A stretch of DNA of 64,000 nucleotides. Origin: Streptosporangiaceae bacterium. Lineage in GTDB: Bacteria; Actinomycetota; Actinomycetes; Streptosporangiales; Streptosporangiaceae. Position numbers and translations under genes: made by a program. Shown piece by piece: positions 1 through 9,961 of this stretch (the stretch's first letter is position 1; each line of letters begins with the position of its first letter). Location of the stretch: positions 57,595 to 121,594 of the forward strand of contig JAFAZE010000007.1 of assembly GCA_019239975.1 (NCBI GenBank), written 5' to 3'. The notes under the pieces were generated by a model. It was not told the origin of the DNA, did no database searches, and saw only the letters and a program-made list of their open reading frames with translations.

Positions 1-647
1 AAGGCTGGCAGCTGACCCCGTCGAGCTGCCTCGAGTGTTCCGGGCTGTGCCGTTCGGCCGCCGGGCTGCGGCCGGGGGACGTGGGCCCGTGCGCCGAGCA
101 GCGCGGCCTGGCCAGGTTCGGGGACGCCAGCCCGGACCTGGCCTACTGCGCGGAGGCGCTGACCGCGGCCTTCCCCGACGTCCAGATCGTCCAGGTGATC
201 AGGGACGGGCGGGACGTGGTCGCGCGGATGCTCGCCGACCCGGCGGTGATGGCCTGGTTCCGGCCGAGCTTCGCGAACGTGGACGCGGAGTTCCCCAACC
301 CTTTCTATGGTGTCGACGACGAGGCGGACCGCGACGGGTGGCCGAGCCTGTCCGCCGCCGCGAAGTGCGCGCTGCGCTGGCGCTGGGCGATCCGCCTCGC
401 GGCGCGGCTGCACCACTCCCTGCCCGACGGCCAGCTGAAGACCGTCCGGTACGAGGAGATGATCCGCAGGCCCGCGGCCACGGGCGAGGCTCTGTCCGCG
501 TTCACCGGGGCCCAGGTCAACCCGCCGGAGGTCGGCGCGGCGGCCGCTGCCGCGGACGCCGCGACCTGGCGCCGCACCCTGTCGGCGACACAGGTCGCCG
601 ACATAGAGAAGGTCGCCGCCGAGGAACTTCGCAGAATTGGTTATTAA
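1..647 (+). CDS. Sulfotransferase family protein (5' end outside window)
   Basis: The reading frame is open from base 3, so the gene enters from before the window and only its C-terminal ~214 residues are seen. A segment ending in VIRDGRDVV (bases ~195-225) matches the 3'-phosphate-binding stretch of PAPS-dependent sulfotransferases, preceded by the usual GDASPDLAYCAEAL...FPD helix-strand context. The N-terminal 5'-phosphosulfate loop (RSGT type) would lie upstream and cannot be checked. The family moves sulfate from PAPS to a hydroxyl or amino acceptor; the acceptor here is unknown. The gene ends at TAA just before a GC-rich hairpin. Confidence 0.7.
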   Translation, partial: GWQLTPSSCLECSGLCRSAAGLRPGDVGPCAEQRGLARFGDASPDLAYCAEALTAAFPDVQIVQVIRDGRDVVARMLADPAVMAWFRPSFANVDAEFPNPFYGVDDEADRDGWPSLSAAAKCALRWRWAIRLAARLHHSLPDGQLKTVRYEEMIRRPAATGEALSAFTGAQVNPPEVGAAAAAADAATWRRTLSATQVADIEKVAAEELRRIGY

Positions 648-658
648 CATGGTTACTT

Positions 659-683
659 CCCGGGGGAAACCCCCGGACCCCCG
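659..683. repeat. GC-rich palindromic repeat, copy 1; possible terminator
   Basis: Seven-base-pair stem CCGGGGG-AAA-CCCCCGG (660-676), 12 bases after the sulfotransferase stop. There is no T-run, as usual for actinomycete terminators. Read on the minus strand it gives GGGGGTCCGGGGGTTTCCCC, which matches two further copies near 7.5 kb and 24.35 kb, so it belongs to a small dispersed repeat family. Confidence 0.6.
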
Positions 684-705
684 CCCGCTGCCGCGCGACC
701 CGCCG

Positions 706-2646
706 TTAGTTTGCCGCGGGGCGGAGCACGCCCCGTTCGGTAACTTCTGCTTTTGATCTGTCCTGGGCGGCGAACTGGGTGCGGTAGAGCTCGGCGTACA
801 GGCCGCCGTCGCCCAGCAGGTCCTCGTGCCGGCCCTGCTCGACGATGCGGCCGTCGTCGACGACGAGGATCTGGTCGGCCTCGCGGACGGTGGACAGCCG
901 GTGCGCGATCACCAGGGACGTCCGGCCGGTCAGCGCGGTCTTGAGCGCCTGCTGGACGGCGGCTTCGGACTCGGAGTCCAGGTGCGCGGTGGCCTCGTCG
1001 AGCACCACGATCGACGGCGCCTTCAGCAGCAGCCGGGCCAGCGCGACGCGCTGCTTCTCGCCGCCGGACAGCCGGTAGCCGCGGTCACCGACGATCGTGT
1101 CCAGCCCGTCGGGCAGCGCCGAGACCAGGTCCCAGATCTGCGCCGCCCTGAGCGCGGCGATCTGCTCGTCCTCGCTGGCTTCGGGACGGGCGTAGGCCAG
1201 GTTGGCGCGGATCGTGTCATGGAACAGGTGCGCGTCCTGGGTGACGACGCCGACCACGTCGTGCAGCGATTCCAGCGTGACGTCCCGCAGGTCATAGCCG
1301 GCGATACGCACCGCGCCGTCGTTCGGGTCGTACATCCGGGCGACCAGCGCGGTGATCGTGGTCTTGCCCGCGCCGGACGGGCCGACCAGCGCGGTGAGCT
1401 TGCCGGACGGCGCGCGGAACGACAGGTCGTGCAGCACGCCCTGACCGGCGTCGGTGCGTTCGGGCGTCTTGAGCGCGATGGACTCCAGCGACGCCAGCGA
1501 CACTTCGGCCGCGGTCGGGTAGCGGAACGACACGCGGTCGAACTGGATATCCGGCGCGGTGCCATTGCCCTCCGCGGTGCGGGGCAGCGCCCCGGCGCCC
1601 GGCTTGTCCGCGACCAGCGGTTTCAGGTCCAGCACCTCGAAGACCCTGTCGAAGCTGACGAGCGCGGTCATGACCTGGATCTGCACGTTGGACAGCGAGG
1701 TGATCGGGCCGTAGACGCGGCCCAGCAACTGGGTCAGCGCGACCAGGGTGCCGAGCTGAAAGGCTCCGGCGACCACCATGCTGCCGCCGACGCCGTAGAC
1801 GACCGCGGTCGCGAGCGACGCGAGCAGGGTGAGCGCCACGAAGAACACCTGGCCGTACATGGCGGTGACGACGCCGATGTCGCGGACCTTCCCGGCCTTG
1901 CCGCCGAACGACTCCGCTTCCTCGCGCGGCCTGCCGAAGAGCTTCACGAGCATCGCGCCGGCGACGTTGAACCGCTCGTTCATCATCGAGCCCATCTCGG
2001 CGTTCAGCTGCATGGCCTCCCTGGTCAGCCGCTGCATCCGGCGGCCGAGGAGCCGCGCGGGCAGGATGAACAACGGGATCAGCACCAGCGCGATAACCGT
2101 GACCAGCCACGACAGGTAGAACATCGTCACCAGGATGACCACCAGCGACAGAATGTTGGAAAGGACGCCGGAAAGGGTGGACGTGATCGCCTGCTGGGCG
2201 CCCATCACGTCGGAGTCCAGCCGGCTGACCAGCGATCCCGTCTGCGCCCGGGTGAAGAACGCGATCGGCTGCTGCTGCACGTGGCCGAACACCTGAGTGC
2301 GCAGGTCGTAGATGAGGCCCTCTCCGATCCGCGCGGAGAACCACCGGATCGCGAAACCAAGGAACGCGTCGAACAGCGCGACCGACGCCACCGCCGCGGC
2401 GACGATGACGATCACCCGGTCGTTTCTGGCCAGAATGCCGTGGTCGATGATCTCCCGCAGCAGCAGCGGGTTGACGACGGTGATCAGCGCGTCCAGCGCC
2501 GTGCAGAGCAGGAAGGCCGCCAGCAGCCACCGGTAGGGCCGCGCGTACCTCGCGATCCTGCGGACGGTACCCGGCTTGAGCTTCTGCTTCGTGATGGACG
2601 GGTCCATCTTGAACCCGCGCATCATCACGATTCCCCGGCCGTACAT
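706..2646 (-). CDS. ABC exporter, fused permease and ATPase (ABCB/MsbA type)
   Basis: 646-residue half-transporter. The N-terminal ~340 residues carry six hydrophobic segments of the type 1 exporter domain. The ATPase domain follows, with Walker A GPSGAGKTT (about 421-429), signature LSGGEKQR, Walker B VVLDEAT and the H-loop VIAHRLST. The protein should homodimerise, or pair with another half, and export a lipid, drug or peptide; the substrate is not evident. The N-terminus MMRGFKMDPS is characteristic of a widespread actinobacterial multidrug exporter group. The ATG at 2646 is taken as the start; internal ATGs at residues 8, 9 and 14 are possible alternatives. It stands alone, with no second half-transporter beside it. 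Confidence 0.9.
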   Translation of the reverse strand: MYGRGIVMMRGFKMDPSITKQKLKPGTVRRIARYARPYRWLLAAFLLCTALDALITVVNPLLLREIIDHGILARNDRVIVIVAAAVASVALFDAFLGFAIRWFSARIGEGLIYDLRTQVFGHVQQQPIAFFTRAQTGSLVSRLDSDVMGAQQAITSTLSGVLSNILSLVVILVTMFYLSWLVTVIALVLIPLFILPARLLGRRMQRLTREAMQLNAEMGSMMNERFNVAGAMLVKLFGRPREEAESFGGKAGKVRDIGVVTAMYGQVFFVALTLLASLATAVVYGVGGSMVVAGAFQLGTLVALTQLLGRVYGPITSLSNVQIQVMTALVSFDRVFEVLDLKPLVADKPGAGALPRTAEGNGTAPDIQFDRVSFRYPTAAEVSLASLESIALKTPERTDAGQGVLHDLSFRAPSGKLTALVGPSGAGKTTITALVARMYDPNDGAVRIAGYDLRDVTLESLHDVVGVVTQDAHLFHDTIRANLAYARPEASEDEQIAALRAAQIWDLVSALPDGLDTIVGDRGYRLSGGEKQRVALARLLLKAPSIVVLDEATAHLDSESEAAVQQALKTALTGRTSLVIAHRLSTVREADQILVVDDGRIVEQGRHEDLLGDGGLYAELYRTQFAAQDRSKAEVTERGVLRPAAN

Positions 2647-2770
2647 GGTTTTCTTAACCTTTCATAGCCGGGCATTCGTTCCCGTACGCGATCAGCCCTG
2701 AGCGAACCCGGCCGGCGGGGCCTGCAGGCTCCCCATCAGTTTCCCGCCGCCGGGTGAGGCGCGCGCGCCG

Positions 2771-3001
2771 TTATCCGGCTACTGCGCGTGCCTCGGTCTT
2801 ACCCCGTGTGGCGCCACCGCGCCCGCGCAGTTCCACGCCCGTCTCGGTCAGAATCCGGTGCACGAACCCGTACGACCGTCCCGTCGAGGACGCCAGAGCC
2901 CGGATGGACTCGCCTGCGTCATACCGTTTCCTCAGGTCGGTCGCCAGTCTGTTCCTGTCCTGGCCAGTCACCCGGGTCCCCTTCTTGAGGGTCTCGGCCA
3001 C
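2771..3001 (-). CDS. Small helix-turn-helix protein
   Basis: 76-residue basic protein beginning MAETLKKGTRVTG. Its middle (KKRYDAGESIRALASSTGRSYGFVHRIL-like, residues ~22-52) has the shape of a helix-turn-helix, followed by a Gly/Arg-rich tail (RGRGGATRGK). This small protein family is conserved in actinomycetes as a putative DNA-binding regulator; its targets are not known. The GTG start is preceded by GGGAGG at a good distance. A perfect 12-bp inverted repeat sits 22-58 bases upstream and could be its own operator or leader hairpin. Confidence 0.75.
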   Translation of the reverse strand: MAETLKKGTRVTGQDRNRLATDLRKRYDAGESIRALASSTGRSYGFVHRILTETGVELRGRGGATRGKTEARAVAG

Positions 3002-3022
3002 ATGTACCTCCCGTTAGCCGGA

Positions 3023-3059
3023 GTGATCATTGCGTTACGTCCCCCATCGCAATGATCAC
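3023..3059. repeat. Perfect 12-bp inverted repeat
   Basis: GTGATCATTGCG (3023-3034) pairs with CGCAATGATCAC (3048-3059) across a 13-base loop. It lies between the end of the ABC-F gene and the start of the HTH gene, both on the minus strand. It could terminate the first or regulate the second. A further half-copy (CAAATGATCACG) occurs at about 3094-3105. Confidence 0.7.
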
Positions 3060-3137
3060 GCATCGGCGCGTGGTTGGCCACCCACATCACGGCAAATGAT
3101 CACGGGATCTTTATCTGCCCGTTCTCGGGGCGTGAGA

Positions 3138-4736
3138 TCACGCGAGAGCGACCAGATCCGCGAAATCTTCGCTCCACGCATCTTCGGTGCCTTCGGGCAG
3201 CACGATAACGCGTTCCGGTGAAAGCGCGTCAACCGCTCCTTCATCATGAGTCACAAGTACAATCGCTCCGCGATAGCCGCGCAGCGCAGCCAGGATCTCC
3301 TCCCGGCTCGCCGGATCCAGGTTGTTTGTCGGCTCGTCAAGAAGCAGCACGTTTGCCCTGGATACCACCAGAAGGGCGAGTGCCAGCCTGGTCTTCTCGC
3401 CACCCGAAAGAACACGCACCGGTTTATCGACGTCATCGCCGGAGAACAGAAATGACCCGAGGACCTTGCGCTGCTCCGAATCGGTAAGTGAGGGTGCGGC
3501 GGATCGCATGTTCTCCAGGACCGTGCGCTCAGTTTCCAGAGTTTCGTGCTCCTGCGCGTAATATCCAAGGCGAAGCCCATGCCCGGGCGTCACTCTTCCG
3601 GTATCCGGTGCTTCCACCCCGGCGAGGAGGCGCAACAGCGTGGTCTTGCCCGCCCCGTTGAGCCCGAGCACCACCACACGGCTGCCCCGGTCCACCGCGA
3701 TATCGACGTCGGTGAATACCTCCAGCGAGCCGTAGGACTTCGAGAGGCCCGTGGCGGCGAGCGGTGTGCGCCCGCAGGGCACCGGATCGGGGAAGCGGAG
3801 TTTCGCAACGCGGTCGGCGGCGCGCTCGGAGGTGACGCCGGCGAGCAGCCGTTCGGCGCGGCGCTGCATGTTGTGCGCCGCCCGGGCCTTCGTCGCCTTG
3901 GCGCGCATCTTGTCCGCCTGCTGCTGCAGGGCGGTCGCCTGGCGCTCGGCGTTGACCCGCTCGCGGCGCCGGCGACGCTCGTCGGTCTCGCGCTGCTCCA
4001 GGTAGGCGTGCCAGCCCACGTTGTAGATCTCCACGACCGAACGCTGCGCGTCGAGATAGAACACCTTGTTCACCACGTCGCCGAGCAGTGCGACGTCGTG
4101 GCTGATGACCACCAGGCCGCCCCGGTAGGACTTCAGGTGGTCGCGGAGCCACGCCACCGAGTCGGCGTCCAGGTGGTTGGTCGGCTCGTCGAGCAGCAGC
4201 GTCTGTGAGTCACCGAAAAGGATCCTCGCCAGTTCCACGCGCCGCCGCTGGCCGCCGGACAGCGTGCGCAGCGGCTGGTGCAGCACCCGGTCCGGCAGCC
4301 CGAGGCTGGCTGTCAGCGACGCCGCCTGCGCCTCGGCCGCGTACCCGCCGAGCACGGCGAGCCGGTCGGAGAGGCTGCCGTACCTGCGGATCGCCTTTTC
4401 CGCGTTACCACGGTTGTTGTCGGCCATCTGCGCCTCGGCCGCGCGCAATTCGGCCTTGAGCTCGTCGAGCCCGCGCGCGGACAGCACCCGGTCCAGGGCC
4501 ATCACGTCAAGGTCCCCGGTCCGGGGATCCTGCGGAAGGTAGCCGACGCTGCCGGTGCGGCGCACCGTGCCAGCGGCCGGCTGTCCCTCGCCGGCCAGGA
4601 CCTTGGCCAGCGTCGTCTTCCCGGCGCCGTTCCGGCCGACGAGGCCTATCCGGTCGCCCTCGGCTACCTGGAACGACGCGTTGTCGAGCAGCAGGCGGGC
4701 ACCGGCGCGCAGCTCTATGCCGCTTGCAACGATCAC
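3138..4736 (-). CDS. ABC-F family ribosome-associated ATPase
   Basis: About 532 residues with two ATPase domains and no membrane segments. Walker A 1 is GRNGAGKTT (34-42) with signature LSGGQRRR and Walker B LLLDEPTNHLD. Walker A 2 is GLNGAGKTT with LSGGEKTR and LLLDEPTNNLD. An Arg/Lys-rich linker (about 240-310) separates them, as in the tRNA-interaction motif of ABC-F proteins, which act at the ribosomal E site in translation control or antibiotic protection. I place the start at GTG 4736 (MIVASGIELRAG), because family members begin right before this ATPase strand and GGAG lies 9 bases upstream. The open frame itself extends to ATG 4781. Confidence 0.88.
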   Translation of the reverse strand: MIVASGIELRAGARLLLDNASFQVAEGDRIGLVGRNGAGKTTLAKVLAGEGQPAAGTVRRTGSVGYLPQDPRTGDLDVMALDRVLSARGLDELKAELRAAEAQMADNNRGNAEKAIRRYGSLSDRLAVLGGYAAEAQAASLTASLGLPDRVLHQPLRTLSGGQRRRVELARILFGDSQTLLLDEPTNHLDADSVAWLRDHLKSYRGGLVVISHDVALLGDVVNKVFYLDAQRSVVEIYNVGWHAYLEQRETDERRRRRERVNAERQATALQQQADKMRAKATKARAAHNMQRRAERLLAGVTSERAADRVAKLRFPDPVPCGRTPLAATGLSKSYGSLEVFTDVDIAVDRGSRVVVLGLNGAGKTTLLRLLAGVEAPDTGRVTPGHGLRLGYYAQEHETLETERTVLENMRSAAPSLTDSEQRKVLGSFLFSGDDVDKPVRVLSGGEKTRLALALLVVSRANVLLLDEPTNNLDPASREEILAALRGYRGAIVLVTHDEGAVDALSPERVIVLPEGTEDAWSEDFADLVALA

Positions 4737-4911
4737 GGTTAACCACTCCAGCGAAAAGGTGTATGACGATCTGCCGGGCATCTATGCCATCTGTGCCAGG
4801 GCATACGTCCGCCCCGGCACATGGCTGATCGTCATACCGTGAGTGGCAGCATGCGCCAAGGGTACCCCAGACCCCCGCGATGTGCCGACCGTAATAACCG
4901 TCCGGCCGCCG

Positions 4912-5751
4912 CTACGCTTCCCCGCCCGCCGGGTTCGCGGGGTCCGCGCCGACCGGTTCCGTGAGGCGGACGCGGATCGCGAGGAAGAGCCGGGGCGTGT
5001 CTTTGAGGACCGCGAGTTTGGGGTCGGGAACCGTGAGAAAGCGGTCGGTGGCCACGGCCAGGTAGGGCGCCAGCCGCGGGTCCGCGCGCAGCGGCGCGAC
5101 CGTGCGCCTGTCCCCGCCGAGCACCACCGCGTCGAGCGCGCCCGGGCCGCGGCCGAACACCTGAACCGCCGCGTCGGCGGCCGCGTGCAGCGCCTCCGCG
5201 GCCTGTTTCTCGCGGCGCCTGGCGAAGCGGTGCTGCGACCAGCCGCCCGCCGCGCTGCGCCCGTGCACAAGCCTGGACCCGGTCTTCGAGACGGCGAGCG
5301 ATGGCGGCGACCCGGTGAAGACGCCGGCCGCGTAGCCGCCGAGCCTTACCAGCAGGACGCCCACCGTGCGTTCGGCGAGCGCGTGCGCGGCGATCGAGGC
5401 CGCCCAGCGGGCGGCCTCGTCGTCCGTGGCGTCGCTGTCCCCACCGTCCCCGTGCGGCTGGCCGTCCGGGGCGCCCTCGCGGGGCAGCGGCGGGAACGGC
5501 GGGTGGGCCTCGGCGATGGTTCCGTCCGGCGCGGTGAAGGTCACGGCCGCGCGGCCCGCCGCCACCGCCACGTCCAGCGCCGCGGCTTCGCCGCCGCGCG
5601 CTCCCGGCGCCGCTGCTTCCTCCTCCGGCGCCCCCTCCTGTGGTGCCCCCTCCCGGCGGCCGTGCCGCGCGGCGAACGAGGCTATCCAGCCAGGAAACCG
5701 GGCGGGAGCGACCTCCACCCACCGGCCGCCACGAGCAGGTACGTCGTTCAC
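4912..5751 (-). CDS. acVLRF1 family peptidyl-tRNA hydrolase (ribosome quality control)
   Basis: 279 residues. The C-terminal half has the Vms1/eRF1-like release-factor fold marked by GGWSQHRFARRREKQA (about residues 170-185), which carries the G-x-x-Q catalytic loop and the following Arg/Gln helix. This actinobacterial family is known to hydrolyse peptidyl-tRNA on stalled large subunits. The first ~100 residues are Gly/Ala/Glu-rich and probably disordered. The gene stands alone, divergent from the methyltransferase gene. Confidence 0.8.
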   Translation of the reverse strand: MNDVPARGGRWVEVAPARFPGWIASFAARHGRREGAPQEGAPEEEAAAPGARGGEAAALDVAVAAGRAAVTFTAPDGTIAEAHPPFPPLPREGAPDGQPHGDGGDSDATDDEAARWAASIAAHALAERTVGVLLVRLGGYAAGVFTGSPPSLAVSKTGSRLVHGRSAAGGWSQHRFARRREKQAAEALHAAADAAVQVFGRGPGALDAVVLGGDRRTVAPLRADPRLAPYLAVATDRFLTVPDPKLAVLKDTPRLFLAIRVRLTEPVGADPANPAGGEA

Positions 5752-5901
5752 TACTCAATGCCTTTGAGTGATTACTATCCGTATCATTGGACCATCAAAC
5801 CACTGCGCGTGCCAGTGGCCGCAACGGGTGCGCTTGGCGTCTCTACAGTGCCACGCGTTCCGCCACATCCGCGACTGAGCGCGAGCGCGACCCGTTATTG
5901 C

Positions 5902-5937
5902 GTGCGATTTGGGGCGGAAAGCCGACCCAAATCGCAC
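5902..5937. repeat. Perfect 12-bp inverted repeat
   Basis: GTGCGATTTGGG (5902-5913) and CCCAAATCGCAC (5926-5937) with a 12-base loop, in the spacer between the divergent acVLRF1 and methyltransferase genes. Neither gene ends here, so a terminator role is unlikely. An operator, a leader hairpin or a dispersed palindromic unit fits better. Confidence 0.7.
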
Positions 5938-5994
5938 TCGATCATGGTGAGTGGGGGCGGCGGGACGGGGGCGGGGGGACGTAGGCTCGGCGCG

Positions 5995-6693
5995 GTGACG
6001 GCTGAGGAGTTCGTGCTGGCGGCGACGGAGCCGGGGGCGGTTCCGTTTGTGCCGGAGATCACGCTGCGGATGGCGGCGGACCCGTTCGGCCTGTGGGAAC
6101 GCACCGAGGTGGAATGGGCCGGACGGGAATGGCCCGCGGGAGGCATAGCCGACATAGCTTCCGGGCGTGCCACCGCGCTGCCGCCGCCGTTCTGGGCGTT
6201 TCCGTGGGCGGGTGGCCAGGGGCTTGCCCGCTACGTGCTCGACAACCCCGGCACGGTGGCCGGGCGCGCTGTGCTCGATATGGCTTCCGGATCGGGGCTG
6301 GTGGCGATCGCCGCCGCGAAGGCGGGGGCCGCGCGGGTCACGGCGACGGACATCGACCCCCTGGCGCTCTCGGCGGTGCGGGTCAACGCGGCCGCCAACC
6401 ATGTGGCGGTCACCGTGCGCTCCCGCGACGTCCGGGCGGGCGGCGGCGGTGGCGAGGCACCGGAGGTGGTCCTCGTGGCCGATGCCTTTTACGAGCGGGA
6501 CCTGGCCGAGCAGACGCTGGCGCTGCTGCGCCGCGCCGAAGACGGCGGCGCGCGCGTCATGCTGGCCGACCCGGGCCGCGCGTTCCTGCCCACGTCCGAA
6601 CTCACCGCGATCGCGGAGTACGAGATCCCGGTGGTCGCCGCGCTCGAGAACGCGGACTCCAAGCGGGTGACGGTCTACGGACTCAGATGTTGA
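5995..6693 (+). CDS. Class I SAM-dependent methyltransferase (ETFB/Nnt1-like)
   Basis: 232 residues from GTG 5995 (MTAEEFVLAATEPG). A SAM-binding motif I is visible as VLDMASGSGLVAIAAAKAG (about 91-109), followed by the acidic strand VTATDIDPLAL. The order, with a hydrophobic PPPFWAFPWAGGQGLARYVLDNP stretch before motif I, matches the family of lysine (electron-transfer flavoprotein beta) and nicotinamide-type methyltransferases. The substrate is not certain. The frame stays open far upstream, but the residues before 5995 are low-complexity. The gene converges on sufT with a 3-base gap. Confidence 0.75.
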   Translation: MTAEEFVLAATEPGAVPFVPEITLRMAADPFGLWERTEVEWAGREWPAGGIADIASGRATALPPPFWAFPWAGGQGLARYVLDNPGTVAGRAVLDMASGSGLVAIAAAKAGAARVTATDIDPLALSAVRVNAAANHVAVTVRSRDVRAGGGGGEAPEVVLVADAFYERDLAEQTLALLRRAEDGGARVMLADPGRAFLPTSELTAIAEYEIPVVAALENADSKRVTVYGLRC

Positions 6694-6696
6694 AGC

Positions 6697-7053
6697 TCAG
6701 ATGTTGAAGCCCAGGGCGCGCAGCTGCTCGCGGCCGTCCTCGGTGATGTTCTCCGGGCCCCACGGCGGCATCCACACCCAGTTGATGCGGAAGTCGTGCA
6801 CCACACCGTCGAGCGCCTCCCGCGCCTGGTCCTCGATCACGTCGGTCAGCGGGCAGGCGGCGCTGGTCAGCGTCATGTCGATCGTCGCCACGCGCGCGTC
6901 GTCCACGTCGACGCCGTACACCAGGCCCAGGTCCACGACGTTGATGCCCAGCTCGGGGTCGACGACATCACGCAGCGCCTCGAAGACGTCCTCGACCTCC
7001 TGCGGCCGCGCCTCCGTTTCCTGCGGCTGCGCCGTTTCGGTGTTCTCAGTCAT
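6697..7053 (-). CDS. sufT: SufT-like iron-sulfur assembly factor (MIP18/DUF59 domain)
   Basis: 118 residues. DVVDPELGINVVDLGLVYGV (29-48) is the MIP18 (DUF59) signature, and Cys67 in TSAACPLT is the conserved functional cysteine. These proteins help deliver Fe-S clusters to target enzymes. The first ~20 residues are an acidic, Gln-rich tail. It overlaps the end of sufU by 8 bases, so it is the last gene of the suf operon. The start ATG 7053 is the one directly before the conserved domain. Confidence 0.88.
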   Translation of the reverse strand: MTENTETAQPQETEARPQEVEDVFEALRDVVDPELGINVVDLGLVYGVDVDDARVATIDMTLTSAACPLTDVIEDQAREALDGVVHDFRINWVWMPPWGPENITEDGREQLRALGFNI

Positions 7054-7513
7054 GATCGCCCTCCATGGCCCGCGCGGTGGCGTCTTTCCACGCCATCCAC
7101 GCAAGCAAAGCACACTTGATCCTCGCCGGGTATTTCGCCACCCCGGCGAACGCCATCGCGTCCTCGAGCACGTCCTCGTCGGGCGGCGCCGCGTCCGGCG
7201 CGGCGTTGGAGCGCATGAGCGACACGAACGCATCGCCGACCGTCATCGCCTCGCTGACCGGCTTGCCGATCACCAGGTCGCTCATCACCGACGCGCTCGC
7301 CTGGCTGATCGAGCAGCCGAGTGAGTCATAGGACACGTCCTCGACCACCGGCTCGCCGCCGGTGTCCTTCAGCGCGACCCGCAGCGTCACCTCGTCCCCG
7401 CAGACGGGGTTCACGTGGTGAACCTCGGCGTCGAACGGCTCCCGCAGACCCTTGTGGTGAGGGTTGCGGTAGTGGTCCAGGATGATCTCCTGGTACATGG
7501 ACTCAAGCTGCAT
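7046..7513 (-). CDS. sufU: SufU, zinc-dependent sulfur transfer partner of SufS
   Basis: 155 residues of the IscU/SufU fold. The ligand set is Cys38-Asp40 (VCGDE), Cys67 (DSLGCSIS) and Cys134 (RIKCALL). The insert between Cys67 and Cys134 is the length typical of SufU rather than IscU. SufU accepts persulfide from the SufS cysteine desulfurase and feeds the SufBCD scaffold. A gap of about 90 bases to sufS holds a GC-rich palindrome. Confidence 0.93.
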   Translation of the reverse strand: MQLESMYQEIILDHYRNPHHKGLREPFDAEVHHVNPVCGDEVTLRVALKDTGGEPVVEDVSYDSLGCSISQASASVMSDLVIGKPVSEAMTVGDAFVSLMRSNAAPDAAPPDEDVLEDAMAFAGVAKYPARIKCALLAWMAWKDATARAMEGDHD

Positions 7514-7524
7514 AACGGTCCTTC

Positions 7525-7552
7525 GGGGGGTTCCGGGGGTCGTCCCCCGGGC
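7525..7552. repeat. GC-rich palindromic repeat, copy 2
   Basis: GGGGGGTTCCGGGGGTCGTC followed by CCCCGG, forming a CCGGGGG/CCCCCGG stem in the sufS-sufU gap. It may dampen or process the operon mRNA between the two genes. It is closely related to copies at 659-683 and 24344-24367. Confidence 0.6.
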
Positions 7553-7602
7553 CAGCAGAGCCTAGAACGCCGCGCCGCTGGGCCATGTTCCGTCCGCCTG
7601 TC

Positions 7603-9625
<2,023 letters not shown>

Positions 9626-9626
<1 letters not shown>

Positions 9627-9961
9627 TATGACTCCTGAGTTATGTTCTCGTCGAGTGCGACGTAGACGTCGTCGCCGTCGATCTTCAAGGGGTAGACGGG
9701 CACGGGCTCGGTCGCCGGCGGCCCGGTCGGCTCGCCGGTGCGCAGGTCGAAACGCGACCCGTGCAGCCAGCACTCGACCGTGTGGTCGTAGATCTCGCCC
9801 TCCGACAGCGGCACCTCGGCGTGCGAGCACACGTCGCGGATGGCGAAGTAGTTGCCTTCGGCGCTGATGATCGCGACCGGCTCCCCGTTCACCTCGACGC
9901 TGATCGCCTCGTCGTCGCCGGGAAGGTCCGCGGCCGAGCACACCCGGATGAACCCGCTCAT
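9626..9961 (-). CDS. Rieske-type 2Fe-2S ferredoxin
   Basis: 111 residues. The cluster ligands are Cys45 and His47 (CSHAEVPL) and Cys64 and His67 (CWLHGSRFD). It resembles the small ferredoxin subunit of non-heme oxygenases. Its place inside actinobacterial suf operons, between sufD and sufC, is recurrent, so it probably serves cluster assembly or repair as an electron carrier rather than an oxygenase. It overlaps the end of sufD by 4 bases. Confidence 0.9.

Noticed and set aside
826..2667. 613-residue frame opposite the ABC exporter
   Set aside because: Shadow of GC-rich coding DNA; repetitive Arg/Gly/Gln-rich sequence without domains, while the minus strand has all ABC motifs.
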